From positions 1 to 6,667 of the forward strand of contig JAHHTE010000116.1 of the NCBI GenBank assembly GCA_020024815.1: a stretch of 6,667 nt of DNA, given 5' to 3'. The notes under the pieces were generated by a model. The model saw only the letters and a program-made list of their open reading frames with translations. It made no database searches and was not told the origin of the DNA. The position numbers and the translations under genes are program-made. Below are positions 1 through 6,300 of the stretch, piece by piece (positions within the stretch are counted from its first letter, which is position 1; every line of letters begins with the position of its first letter). This DNA is from Mailhella sp. (GTDB lineage Bacteria; Desulfobacterota; Desulfovibrionia; Desulfovibrionales; Desulfovibrionaceae).

Positions 1-54
1 AAAGTTTTGAGGAGAGAGTTTGAGAGGGGAACTTTTTCAAAAGTTCTCCTCTCA
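1..54 (-). terminator. Long stem-loop downstream of umuC, cut by the window edge
   Basis: On the minus strand, positions 54-21 form a 16-bp stem with one G-T wobble and a 2-nt nominal loop: a G/A-rich arm, then AACTTTT, loop, AAAAGTT, then a C/T-rich arm. Beyond it (20-1) comes a second C/T-rich arm (CTCTCTCC) and then CAAAACTTT. There is no clean T-tail straight after the stem, so it is not a textbook intrinsic terminator. Its place 34 nt past the umuC stop, and a similar structure after acrB, suggest a transcription end or mRNA-stabilising element. It could also serve a gene coming from the left. The termination role is inference. Confidence 0.55.
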
Positions 55-72
55 AGAAAATAATTTTAATTT

Positions 73-96
73 AAAAAAATTATAAGATTATAATTT
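73..96 (-). other. AT-only hairpin with T-run over the umuC stop codon
   Basis: Read on the minus strand, AAATTATAA (96-88) and TTATAATTT (85-77) form a 9-bp perfect inverted repeat with a 2-nt spacer, and T's continue to position 73. The umuC stop codon TAA (90-88) lies inside the first arm. The layout (stem then T-run) is that of an intrinsic terminator, but the stem has no G-C pair and would be weak. It may only assist the longer stem-loop further downstream, or be chance in an AT-rich region. Confidence 0.3.
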
Positions 97-1401
97 AACA
101 ATGGGTAATTGGTGTATCTCTCTTGGGTTATATGGAGATTTATGTTCTTGTTTCATATACCAATTTGCTTTTGCTATACCTTCAGCACCAAATTTTATAG
201 TTCTTTTTCCATAGCGTTGATTGATAATATCAAGACTTTGCATAAGTTTTTCAGCTTTTAGTTCGTTTTCTTCATTTTCGAGTGATAATAAATTTTTTTG
301 TATAGCATTTTCTTTTATAAGTCCAAAATACATAATTCCTGCTTTCATATAAGGATAGCCATTTTGATATATCTCTTTTAATAAAGCATGGGCAGAATGA
401 AGCATAATACGTGTATCATTGTGTGCTTGATAAAAAGTTGTGCTAATGGTATTTTTATAAGAGTTTTCAATGTTTTTTGAGGTACGTATGTGGACAGCAA
501 GACCTTGTGCTACAAGCTTTTTTTGTCTTAATCGTTCTGCTCCGCGTACTGTAAAGCTTGATATAGCTTCTTTTAGTTCTTCAATAGTTTTTATTTTTAC
601 TCCAAAAGAACGGGAACAAACAAGACTTTTTGGTGTTTCGCAAAATTCTGTTTCAATACAAGAAAAACCATGTAATTCTCGTAATGTTTTTAATCCAGTA
701 ATAGTGAGATTTTTTTGAACCCACTCTTCAGACGCATTTTTTAAATCATAAGCTGTTTTTATATTTTGGCGTAAAAGTTTTTCTGTTTGTTTTCTTCCAA
801 TTCCCCAAATATCGTGAACTGGAAAATTTTTTAAAATTGTGTCAAAATCTTGTTGCATTGGGTCAAGGGTAAAAATACCAGTATTTTTTTTAGCAATATG
901 ATTAGCAATTTTTGCTAATGTTTTTGTTGGGGCAATTCCAATAGAGCTTGTAATTCCAACCCATTTTTGAATTTTATTTCGTATATCTTTTGCTATTTCT
1001 TGTGCATTTATTGCAAAAGAATTTTCTAAAACACAAAAAGCCTCATCAATGGAATATGGTTCACAAGGGCAAGTATTTTGAATAATATCCATAACTCTTG
1101 AGGAAATATCGCCATATAGAGCATAGTTAGAAGAAAAAACTTCCACATTATGTAATTTTAAAAAATTACGGATTTTAAATTCTGGTTCACCCATAGGAAT
1201 ATTTAATTCTTTTGCTTTTTTAGAACGAGCAACTATACAACCATCATTATTTGAAAGAACAACAATGGGTTTATCTTTTAAATCAGGTCTAAATAATTCT
1301 TCACAAGAGGCATAAAAATTATTGCAATCAATAAGAGCATAAAGATTATTTTCTTTAATTAATTGTTGATATTTATTTTCTTTTTGTAAAAAATTATTCA
1401 T
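88..1401 (-). CDS. umuC: UmuC, catalytic subunit of DNA polymerase V (Y-family translesion polymerase)
   Basis: 437 residues, close to the roughly 420 usual for UmuC. Y-family polymerase that copies past DNA lesions, forming Pol V with cleaved UmuD. Visible landmarks: the first metal-binding Asp in ALIDCNNFYASCEE (D25) with the aromatic steric-gate Tyr (Y30); the UmuC-typical RPDL and VVLSNNDGC stretch; SSNYALYGD; the catalytic YSIDEAF motif (D119, E120); the WGIGRKQTEKL hairpin region; and a C-terminal QKNLL (368-372) that aligns with the beta-clamp-binding motif of E. coli UmuC (QLNLF). I chose the ATG at 1401 because it follows the umuD stop by 10 nt. A start at 1446 would sit inside umuD and add 15 residues unlike UmuC. 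Even so, the protein has about 19 more N-terminal residues than E. coli UmuC. The upstream Shine-Dalgarno is weak (AGG in TAGGTTTGC), so translation is probably coupled to umuD. The frame is intact and all catalytic residues are present. Confidence 0.95.
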   Translation of the reverse strand: MNNFLQKENKYQQLIKENNLYALIDCNNFYASCEELFRPDLKDKPIVVLSNNDGCIVARSKKAKELNIPMGEPEFKIRNFLKLHNVEVFSSNYALYGDISSRVMDIIQNTCPCEPYSIDEAFCVLENSFAINAQEIAKDIRNKIQKWVGITSSIGIAPTKTLAKIANHIAKKNTGIFTLDPMQQDFDTILKNFPVHDIWGIGRKQTEKLLRQNIKTAYDLKNASEEWVQKNLTITGLKTLRELHGFSCIETEFCETPKSLVCSRSFGVKIKTIEELKEAISSFTVRGAERLRQKKLVAQGLAVHIRTSKNIENSYKNTISTTFYQAHNDTRIMLHSAHALLKEIYQNGYPYMKAGIMYFGLIKENAIQKNLLSLENEENELKAEKLMQSLDIINQRYGKRTIKFGAEGIAKANWYMKQEHKSPYNPREIHQLPIVKL

Positions 1402-1411
1402 TTTAGCAAAC

Positions 1412-1654
1412 CTATTGAACTTTATGTATAGCGTATGTAACAACACCCCAAATATGAATATGCTCTTTTAATGTTATATCAAATTCAGGATAATCAGGAT
1501 TTTCTGGAGCAAGGACAACTTGGTTTTTTCTGCGTATTAATCTTTTAACTGTAAGTTCACCATCAATCGCAGCAATAACAATTTTATTATGTGCAGCTTC
1601 TATGGATCTATCAACTATGAGTAAATCACCGTCATAAATACCTGCATTAATCAT
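1412..1654 (-). CDS. umuD: UmuD C-terminal part (80 aa from an internal ATG)
   Basis: This is the 3' part of umuD in the -1 frame. It opens at an ATG that overlaps the stop of the upstream part as ATGA (1654-1651). It carries the LexA-like core INAGIYDGDLLIVD, the catalytic Lys in DGELTVKRL and the C-terminal strand IWGVVTYAI, and ends in TAG 10 nt before umuC. Started here, it would begin one residue after the catalytic Ser and would lack about 36 residues of normal UmuD', so it probably would not fold as functional UmuD'. The overlap would allow reinitiation by ribosomes stopping at the TGA, and a GGTGA lies 4 nt upstream of the ATG. It more likely represents the second half of one frameshifted gene. 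Confidence 0.55.
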   Translation of the reverse strand: MINAGIYDGDLLIVDRSIEAAHNKIVIAAIDGELTVKRLIRRKNQVVLAPENPDYPEFDITLKEHIHIWGVVTYAIHKVQ

Positions 1655-1681
1655 GGATTCACCATGAGCTTTAAGAAAAAA
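1651..1681 (-). other. Candidate -1 slippery site with downstream hairpin in umuD
   Basis: In the zero frame the mRNA reads ACT TTT TTC TTA, so the heptamer T TTT TTC (1681-1675) has the X XXY YYZ phase needed for -1 slippage by two Phe tRNAs. Seven bases later, TCATGG (1667-1662) and CCATGA (1656-1651) form a perfect 6-bp stem with a 5-nt loop. After slipping, the codons CTT AAA GCT CAT GGT GAA TCC ATG restore conserved UmuD. The stem is short and moderately stable, so a stimulating role is inference. Transcriptional slippage adding one U in the U6 run would have the same result. Confidence 0.45.
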
Positions 1682-1857
1682 GTAGCGGCATTATTTCTTA
1701 CTAAATATTCATGGAGATTAATTTTTTTATCAACATAATCATCAGCAGGAGAAGGAAAACCTGCAGTTACCGTAGTCAGAAAAAGAGGTAATTCTTTTGG
1801 ATTAGTATTTTCTGTGTTGGCAATGCCAATAAGTTCGAGTTGTTGTGATAATTTCAT
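1651..1857 (-). CDS. umuD: UmuD N-terminal part (zero-frame product, 68 aa)
   Basis: This is the 5' part of umuD read without slippage. Residues 1-61 are genuine UmuD: an N-terminal arm richer in Asn/Thr than in E. coli, the A32-G33 cleavage site before FPSPADDY, and the first strands of the peptidase fold up to ATFF. After the slip site come seven out-of-frame residues (LKLMVNP) and a TGA at 1653-1651. The fragment lacks both catalytic residues and could not cleave itself. The ATG at 1857 is the only ATG in the open frame upstream to a TAG at 1914-1912. No Shine-Dalgarno precedes it, and a TTGACA/TATAAA promoter lies immediately upstream. Confidence 0.6.
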   Translation of the reverse strand: MKLSQQLELIGIANTENTNPKELPLFLTTVTAGFPSPADDYVDKKINLHEYLVRNNAATFFLKLMVNP

Positions 1858-1864
1858 TATTTTT

Positions 1865-1892
1865 TTTATACGTAAGGAAAAAAATATGTCAA
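1865..1892 (-). promoter_or_regulatory. Probable umuD promoter (leaderless geometry)
   Basis: On the minus strand a perfect -35 TTGACA (1892-1887) is followed after 16 nt by TATAAA (1870-1865), five of six matches to the -10 consensus. Only 7 nt separate the -10 from the umuD ATG at 1857, so transcription would begin at or within a base or two of the start codon. No Shine-Dalgarno is present, which fits a leaderless transcript. No experimental support is visible, and the AT content makes chance -10 matches common. Confidence 0.55.
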
Positions 1893-1893
1893 T

Positions 1894-1907
1894 ATAAAAT
1901 ATTTTAT
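1894..1907. repeat. 14-bp AT-only palindrome
   Basis: ATAAAATATTTTAT is a perfect palindrome between the umuD -35 and the TTCTAAC inverted repeat. It contains no G or C. It could be an AT-rich binding or bending site, or chance in this base composition. Confidence 0.25.
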
Positions 1908-1909
1908 TG

Positions 1910-1925
1910 TTCTAACTGGTTAGAA
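1910..1925. promoter_or_regulatory. 16-bp inverted repeat TTCTAAC-TG-GTTAGAA, probable operator
   Basis: Two perfect 7-bp arms are separated by 2 bp, the size and symmetry of a site for a dimeric repressor. The repeat covers the expected -35 position of the plus-strand promoter (TATAAT at 1933-1938) and ends 17 nt upstream of the umuD -35. It does not match the E. coli SOS box (CTGT-N8-ACAG) or the Firmicutes box (GAAC-N4-GTTC). A lineage-specific LexA operator for umuDC, or a TetR/MarR-type operator for acrAB, are both possible, and the sequence alone cannot choose between them. Confidence 0.55.
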
Positions 1926-1938
1926 TTAATACTATAAT
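1910..1938 (+). promoter_or_regulatory. Probable acrAB promoter
   Basis: A perfect -10 TATAAT lies at 1933-1938. At the standard 17-nt spacing the -35 would be TTCTAA (1910-1915), only three matches to TTGACA and lying inside the inverted repeat. A weak -35 under an operator is typical of a regulated promoter. It would give a 5' leader of about 100 nt before acrA. The -10 call is reasonable; the -35 is uncertain. Confidence 0.45.
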
Positions 1939-1964
1939 ATTAATTACTAGACATAATACTAAAA

Positions 1965-1976
1965 AAGTATATACTT
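1965..1976. repeat. 12-bp perfect palindrome AAGTATATACTT
   Basis: This palindrome lies about 77 bp upstream of the acrA start and downstream of the proposed TATAAT. It could be a second regulator site in the acrAB leader region. It is AT-rich and short, so a chance origin is possible. Confidence 0.3.
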
Positions 1977-2040
1977 GCGTGGTCTGTATTTATCTATTAG
2001 TGAATAACATCTCTATTATTTTTATTTAATCAGTACAATT

Positions 2041-2044
2041 GGAG
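2041..2044 (+). promoter_or_regulatory. Ribosome binding site of acrA
   Basis: GGAG stands 8 nt before the ATG at 2053. This fixes the start and agrees with the lipoprotein signal peptide that begins at that codon. Confidence 0.8.
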
Positions 2045-2052
2045 TATTTGTT

Positions 2053-3375
2053 ATGGCTTATACATTTAAGCATTTTTTATTATGTGGTTTTGCAATACTA
2101 ACACTTAGTGCTTGCGGATCTGATCAACAAAGTGGTATGCAGCGTCCAGCAGCACCAGTAGGTGTTTTAGATTTAAAAGCACGTCCTGTTATTTTGTATA
2201 GTGAAATGCCTGGACGTACGGTTGCTTATGAAACAGCTGAAGTTCGTCCTGAAGTTACAGGTATTATTCAAGAAAGAGTCTATCAAGAAGGTTCTTATGT
2301 AAATAAGGGAGATATTCTTTATAATATAGATGCAGATCTTTATAAAGCAAGTTATGATAGTGCAAAAGCTAATTTAGCTAGAGCAGAAGCAGCTGTGAAC
2401 GTAGCACGCTTAAAAGAAAGTAGAATGAGTATGTTACGTAAAAAAAATGCTATTAGCCAACAAGATTATGATGAAGCTCGTGCTGTATATTTACAAGCAA
2501 ATGCAGAAGTTGCAGCAGCAAGAGCTGCATTACAAACTGCAAAAATTAACTTAGATAGAACAGAAATTAGTGCGCCAATTAGTGGACTTATTGGTAAATC
2601 AAGTGTTTCTGTTGGTACATTAGTTGCTAATAATCAAGTTAATGCTCTTTCCACAATTTATCAAATTGATCCAATGAATGTAGATATTACAGAATCAGTG
2701 GAAACTTTAGTAAAACTTCGTTCTCGTGAAAATGCACAAGAAGATATGAAAAAATTACAAGATTTGAATATTCCTGTAAAACTTCTTCTTGAAGATGGTA
2801 AAGAATATAAACATATTGGTAAATTAGAATTTATTGATATTGGGGTAGATACAGGAACTGCAACAATGACATTGCGTGCATCTTTCCCTAACTCTGATTA
2901 TCAATTAATGCCAGGTTTATTTATCCGTGCTAAAGTTCAAGTTGGTATTGAAGAAAATGCTATGCTTGTTCCACAACGTTCTATTGTTCGTGATACTCGT
3001 GGTAATCCATATGTTTTTGTTGCAGAAGGATATAAATCAGGTTCAACTCCAAGCAAAGAAGCTCCTATTCAAGCTAAAGCTGTTCGCCGTTATGTAACTT
3101 TAGGTGATACCTATGGTGAAAACTGGATGGTTTTAGAAGGATTAAAATCAGGTGAAACTATTATTGTTGAAGGTTTACAAAAAGTAACTGATGCTGCAAT
3201 GGTTAATGTTATTAAAACAGCAGAATTAAATATTCCAGCAGATGCTGATTATTTAGGTGAAAACAGAGTAAAACCAGAAGGTAATTTAAACGAGTTTATT
3301 GAAAAAGAAGAAGCTCATCCAGAATCATCTTCCGATAAAAAACAAGATACAGTTCAAAATGGAGGCAAAAAATAA
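2053..3375 (+). CDS. acrA: AcrA/MexA-type periplasmic adaptor lipoprotein of an RND efflux pump
   Basis: 440 residues, somewhat longer than E. coli AcrA (397). The membrane fusion protein bridges the inner-membrane RND transporter and an outer-membrane channel across the periplasm. Residues 1-20 are a lipoprotein signal peptide with lipobox LSAC, so C21 would be lipidated and anchor the mature protein. Next comes the first lipoyl half with EVRPEVTG (63-70) and EGSYVNKGD. A long alpha-helical hairpin rich in Ala, Lys and Glu (about 100-168) should contact the outer-membrane channel. The second lipoyl half has the hallmark EISAPISGLIG (171-181). Beta-barrel and membrane-proximal domains follow to about residue 395, including LMPGLFIRAKV and VPQRSIV. 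The last roughly 40 residues form a charged, probably disordered tail rich in Glu, Lys and Ser, which accounts for much of the extra length. It is co-transcribed with acrB, whose start overlaps its stop. No adjacent tolC is present, so the channel must be encoded elsewhere. Confidence 0.95.
   Translation: MAYTFKHFLLCGFAILTLSACGSDQQSGMQRPAAPVGVLDLKARPVILYSEMPGRTVAYETAEVRPEVTGIIQERVYQEGSYVNKGDILYNIDADLYKASYDSAKANLARAEAAVNVARLKESRMSMLRKKNAISQQDYDEARAVYLQANAEVAAARAALQTAKINLDRTEISAPISGLIGKSSVSVGTLVANNQVNALSTIYQIDPMNVDITESVETLVKLRSRENAQEDMKKLQDLNIPVKLLLEDGKEYKHIGKLEFIDIGVDTGTATMTLRASFPNSDYQLMPGLFIRAKVQVGIEENAMLVPQRSIVRDTRGNPYVFVAEGYKSGSTPSKEAPIQAKAVRRYVTLGDTYGENWMVLEGLKSGETIIVEGLQKVTDAAMVNVIKTAELNIPADADYLGENRVKPEGNLNEFIEKEEAHPESSSDKKQDTVQNGGKK
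3361..3365 (+). promoter_or_regulatory. Ribosome binding site of acrB inside the acrA 3' end
   Basis: GGAGG lies 9 nt before the acrB ATG, within the last codons of acrA (encoding Gly-Gly). With the TAATG stop/start overlap, it indicates tightly coupled translation of adaptor and pump. Confidence 0.8.
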
Positions 3376-6300
3376 TGGCACGATTTTTTATTCACCACCC
3401 TATTTTTGCATGGGTGCTTGCCATTATTACCATGCTTGCGGGTGGTTTATCACTTTTTCTTTTACCAGTTGCACAGTATCCTGAAGTTGCTCCTCCTAGT
3501 ATTCAAATTTCTGCAACATATCTTGGTGCATCAGCTAGTACTGTTGAAGAAAGTGTAACTCAGGTTTTAGAACAAAATATTACAGGTGTTGATAACCTTC
3601 TTTATATGCGTTCAACTTCTGACTCTAACGGTCGGGCTGCTATTACAGTAACTTTTGCACAAGGCACTGATTCTGATATTGCTCAAGTGCAAGTACAAAA
3701 TAAAATTCAAACTGCAATTTCATCTTTGCCTGAAAGTGTGCAAAGACTTGGTATTGATGTAAGTAAAGGTAATAGCAATATGCTTATGGTTATTGCTATT
3801 AGATGTACTGATGGAACAATGGATTCTGTTGACCTTGCGGACTACATGAATGCTAATATTAAAGACCAATTAAGCCGTTTGCCCGGTGTTGGTAGTGTGC
3901 AAATTTTTGGTGATGAATATGCTATGCGTATTTGGTTAGATCCACAAAAATTGCATGATTATAAAATGACAGCAGCAGAAGTTGTAAACGCTATTAAAGC
4001 ACAAAACATGCAAGTTGTTGCGGGGCAATTAGGTTCACTTCCTGCTGAAAATACAGCACAAATTAACGTTGTTATTAAAGGACAAAGTCTTTTACAAACA
4101 GTTGAAGATTTTGAAAAAATTCTTCTTCGCGTTGATCCTGATGGTCGAAGTGTATTTGTTCGTGATGTTGCTCGTGTTGAAATTGGTAGTGCAAGTTATA
4201 ATACCACTGCTCGCTATTCAGGGGCAAACTCTGGTGCTATGGGTATTAGTTTGGCATCAGGTGCAAACGCATTAAGTACTGCAACTGTTATCAATCAAAA
4301 ACTTGATGATTTAAGAAAATTTTTACCACATAACTTAGAATTAGGTATTGCATACGATACAACACCTCCTGTTTCTGCTTCAGTAAAAAACGTTGTTAAA
4401 ACGCTTTTTGAAGCGATTGTACTTGTATTCCTTGTTATGTATTTATTCTTACAAAATATTCGTGCAACAATTATTCCTACTATTGCTGTTCCTGTTGTTT
4501 TGCTTGGAACATTTGGTATTTTGCTCGCTTTAGGTTTTTCAATTAACACACTGACGCTTTTTGCAATGGTTCTTGCCATTGGTTTGCTGGTTGACGATGC
4601 TATCGTTGTTGTTGAAAACGTTGAACGTATCATGGTTGATGAAGGCTTAGATCCTGTTGCCGCAGCAGAAAAAAGTATGGATCAAGTAAGTGGTGCACTT
4701 ATTGGTATTGTTGTTGTTCTTTGTGCCGTATTTTTACCTATGGCATTTTTAGGTGGTTCTGTTGGGGTTATTTATCGTCAGTTCTCTGTAACCATTGTTA
4801 CTGCAATGGTTATGTCTTTGATGGTTGCATTAATATTAACTCCAGCTCTTTGTGCTACTATTTTAAAACAACATAGCCATGATAAAAAAGTAGGACGTTT
4901 TTTTGTTTGGTTTAACCAAAAATTTGATAAATTTACACGTAATTATCATAATAAGGTTAATAACCTTTTAAGACGTGGTACTCGAATGATGGTTGTGTAT
5001 GCTGTGTTAGTTGCAGGACTTTTAGGTATGTATATTAGTTTGCCTACAAGCTTTTTACCTGAAGAAGATTCTGGTATGCTTTTAGCCATTGTAAGTCTTC
5101 CTCCTAACAGTACTCAAGCTCAAACTCTTGAAGTTTTAAAAGATTTTGAAAAAGCTGCTCTTGAAGATGAAAAAGAATATGTAAAAGACCTTATGGTTAT
5201 TGCTGGTTATGGTATGGGATCAGCAGGTCAAAACGTAGGTGCAAGTTTTATTACTTTAAAACCATGGAAAGAACGTAAAAGTAAAGAAAGTAGTGCGTCT
5301 GCCATTGCAATGAGAATGCGTCAACGTTTTGCAAATGATTTACGTGGTTCTGTTATTGTTCTTATTCCACCTGCAATTATTGAGCTTGGTACAAGTTCTG
5401 GTTTTACTCTTGAGCTTCAAGATAACGCAGGCTTAGGACACGAAAAACTTATTGATGCAAGAAACCAACTTATGGCTGCTGCATTCCAAAATCCAAAAAT
5501 TGCTTATGTTCGTGCAACAGGTCAAGAAGATAACGTTCAATATTCCATTACATTTGATAATCAAAAAGCATCAAGTTTAGGTTTATCTGTTGGTGAAGTA
5601 AGCCAAAACTTATCCATCTTACTTGGTGGTGCGTATGTTAACGATTTTATTGATAGAAGCCGTGTAAAAAAAGTATACGTGCAAGCTGATATGGGCTTTA
5701 GAATGACCCCTGATGATTTGAAGAATTTAAGCTTTAAAAATAATAGGGGAGAAATGGTTCCTTTTTCTTCTATTGCTCAAGTTCAATGGCAACAAGGTCC
5801 TGCTTTGCTTGAACGGTATAATGGTTTGCCTTCTGTGGAATTACAAGGTGAACCTGTTCCGGGTGTAAGTTCTGGTGAAGCTATGAAAATCATGGAAGAT
5901 GAAGTTGAAAAGCTTGGCGGTGGTTTTGGTATTAGCTGGACAGGTATGAGTTATGAAGAAAAAGAAACAGCAGGGCAGACAACCGTTGTTTTAGCAATTT
6001 CTGCTTTAGTTATTTTCTTGGCTCTTGCTGCTCTTTATGAAAGTTGGAGTATTCCGTTTTCTGTTATTTTGATGATTCCTATTGGGGTTCTTGGTGCTGT
6101 TATTGGTACATTTATAACAGGTCTTTCCAATGACGTTTATTTCCAAGTAGGTATTTTGGCAACAATGGGGCTATCTGCAAAGAACGCTATCATGGTTGTT
6201 GAGTTTGCAAAAGAACTTATGGAAACAGAAGGAAAAAGCTTGAGAGCTGCTGCAAGTGAAGCTGCAAGACTTCGTTTAAGACCAATTCTTATGACATCTT

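Larger units (their letters stand above)
1412..1857 (-). pseudogene. umuD: umuD, split by a -1 frameshift (broken gene or recoded gene)
   Basis: UmuD is a LexA-family self-cleaving protein. RecA filaments trigger its cleavage to UmuD', the partner of UmuC. The two halves lie in different frames. Joining them by a -1 shift at the T6 run (1681-1676) gives 148 residues that match E. coli UmuD (139) from the cleavage site on, with a constant offset of 8. The joined protein has the A32-G33 cleavage site in TAGFPSPADDY, catalytic Ser S68 in AHGESM, catalytic Lys K105 in DGELTVKRL, and the SDGDLLIVD-like stretch YDGDLLIVD. Across the join the sequence reads ATFFLKAHGESM, against ATYFVKASGDSM in E. 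coli, with no gap. Everything else is intact and umuC follows directly, so the lesion is either very recent, a sequencing error in the homopolymer, or bypassed by ribosomal or transcriptional slippage. Without a shift the catalytic Ser codon is not translated in frame. Confidence 0.9.

Noticed and set aside
470..718. Open frame on the plus strand inside umuC
   Set aside because: It lies wholly antisense to the well-conserved umuC, has no family resemblance and no ribosome binding site; it is a shadow frame.
1402..1446. Longer UmuC start at 1446
   Set aside because: It would overlap the umuD end and add 15 residues unlike UmuC. The ATG at 1401 comes 10 nt after the umuD stop and is the more natural start.
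1984..1999. CTGT-containing stretch as an E. coli-type SOS box
   Set aside because: CTGTATTTATCTATTA lacks the ACAG right half, so it does not meet CTGT-N8-ACAG.
1858..2052. Riboswitch, small RNA or CRISPR repeat in the intergenic gap
   Set aside because: Only short palindromes and promoter-like motifs are visible; there is no extended structured RNA and no regularly spaced repeats.
3299..3484. Open frame across the acrA/acrB junction
   Set aside because: It is out of frame with two strongly supported genes and its translation resembles nothing recognisable.
4069..4275. Open frame inside acrB, plus strand
   Set aside because: It is a shadow of acrB in another frame, with a low-complexity translation.
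4295..4633. 112-residue open frame antisense to acrB
   Set aside because: It lies opposite the conserved TM2-TM4 region of acrB, where biased codon use keeps the reverse frame open; there is no start signal or family match.
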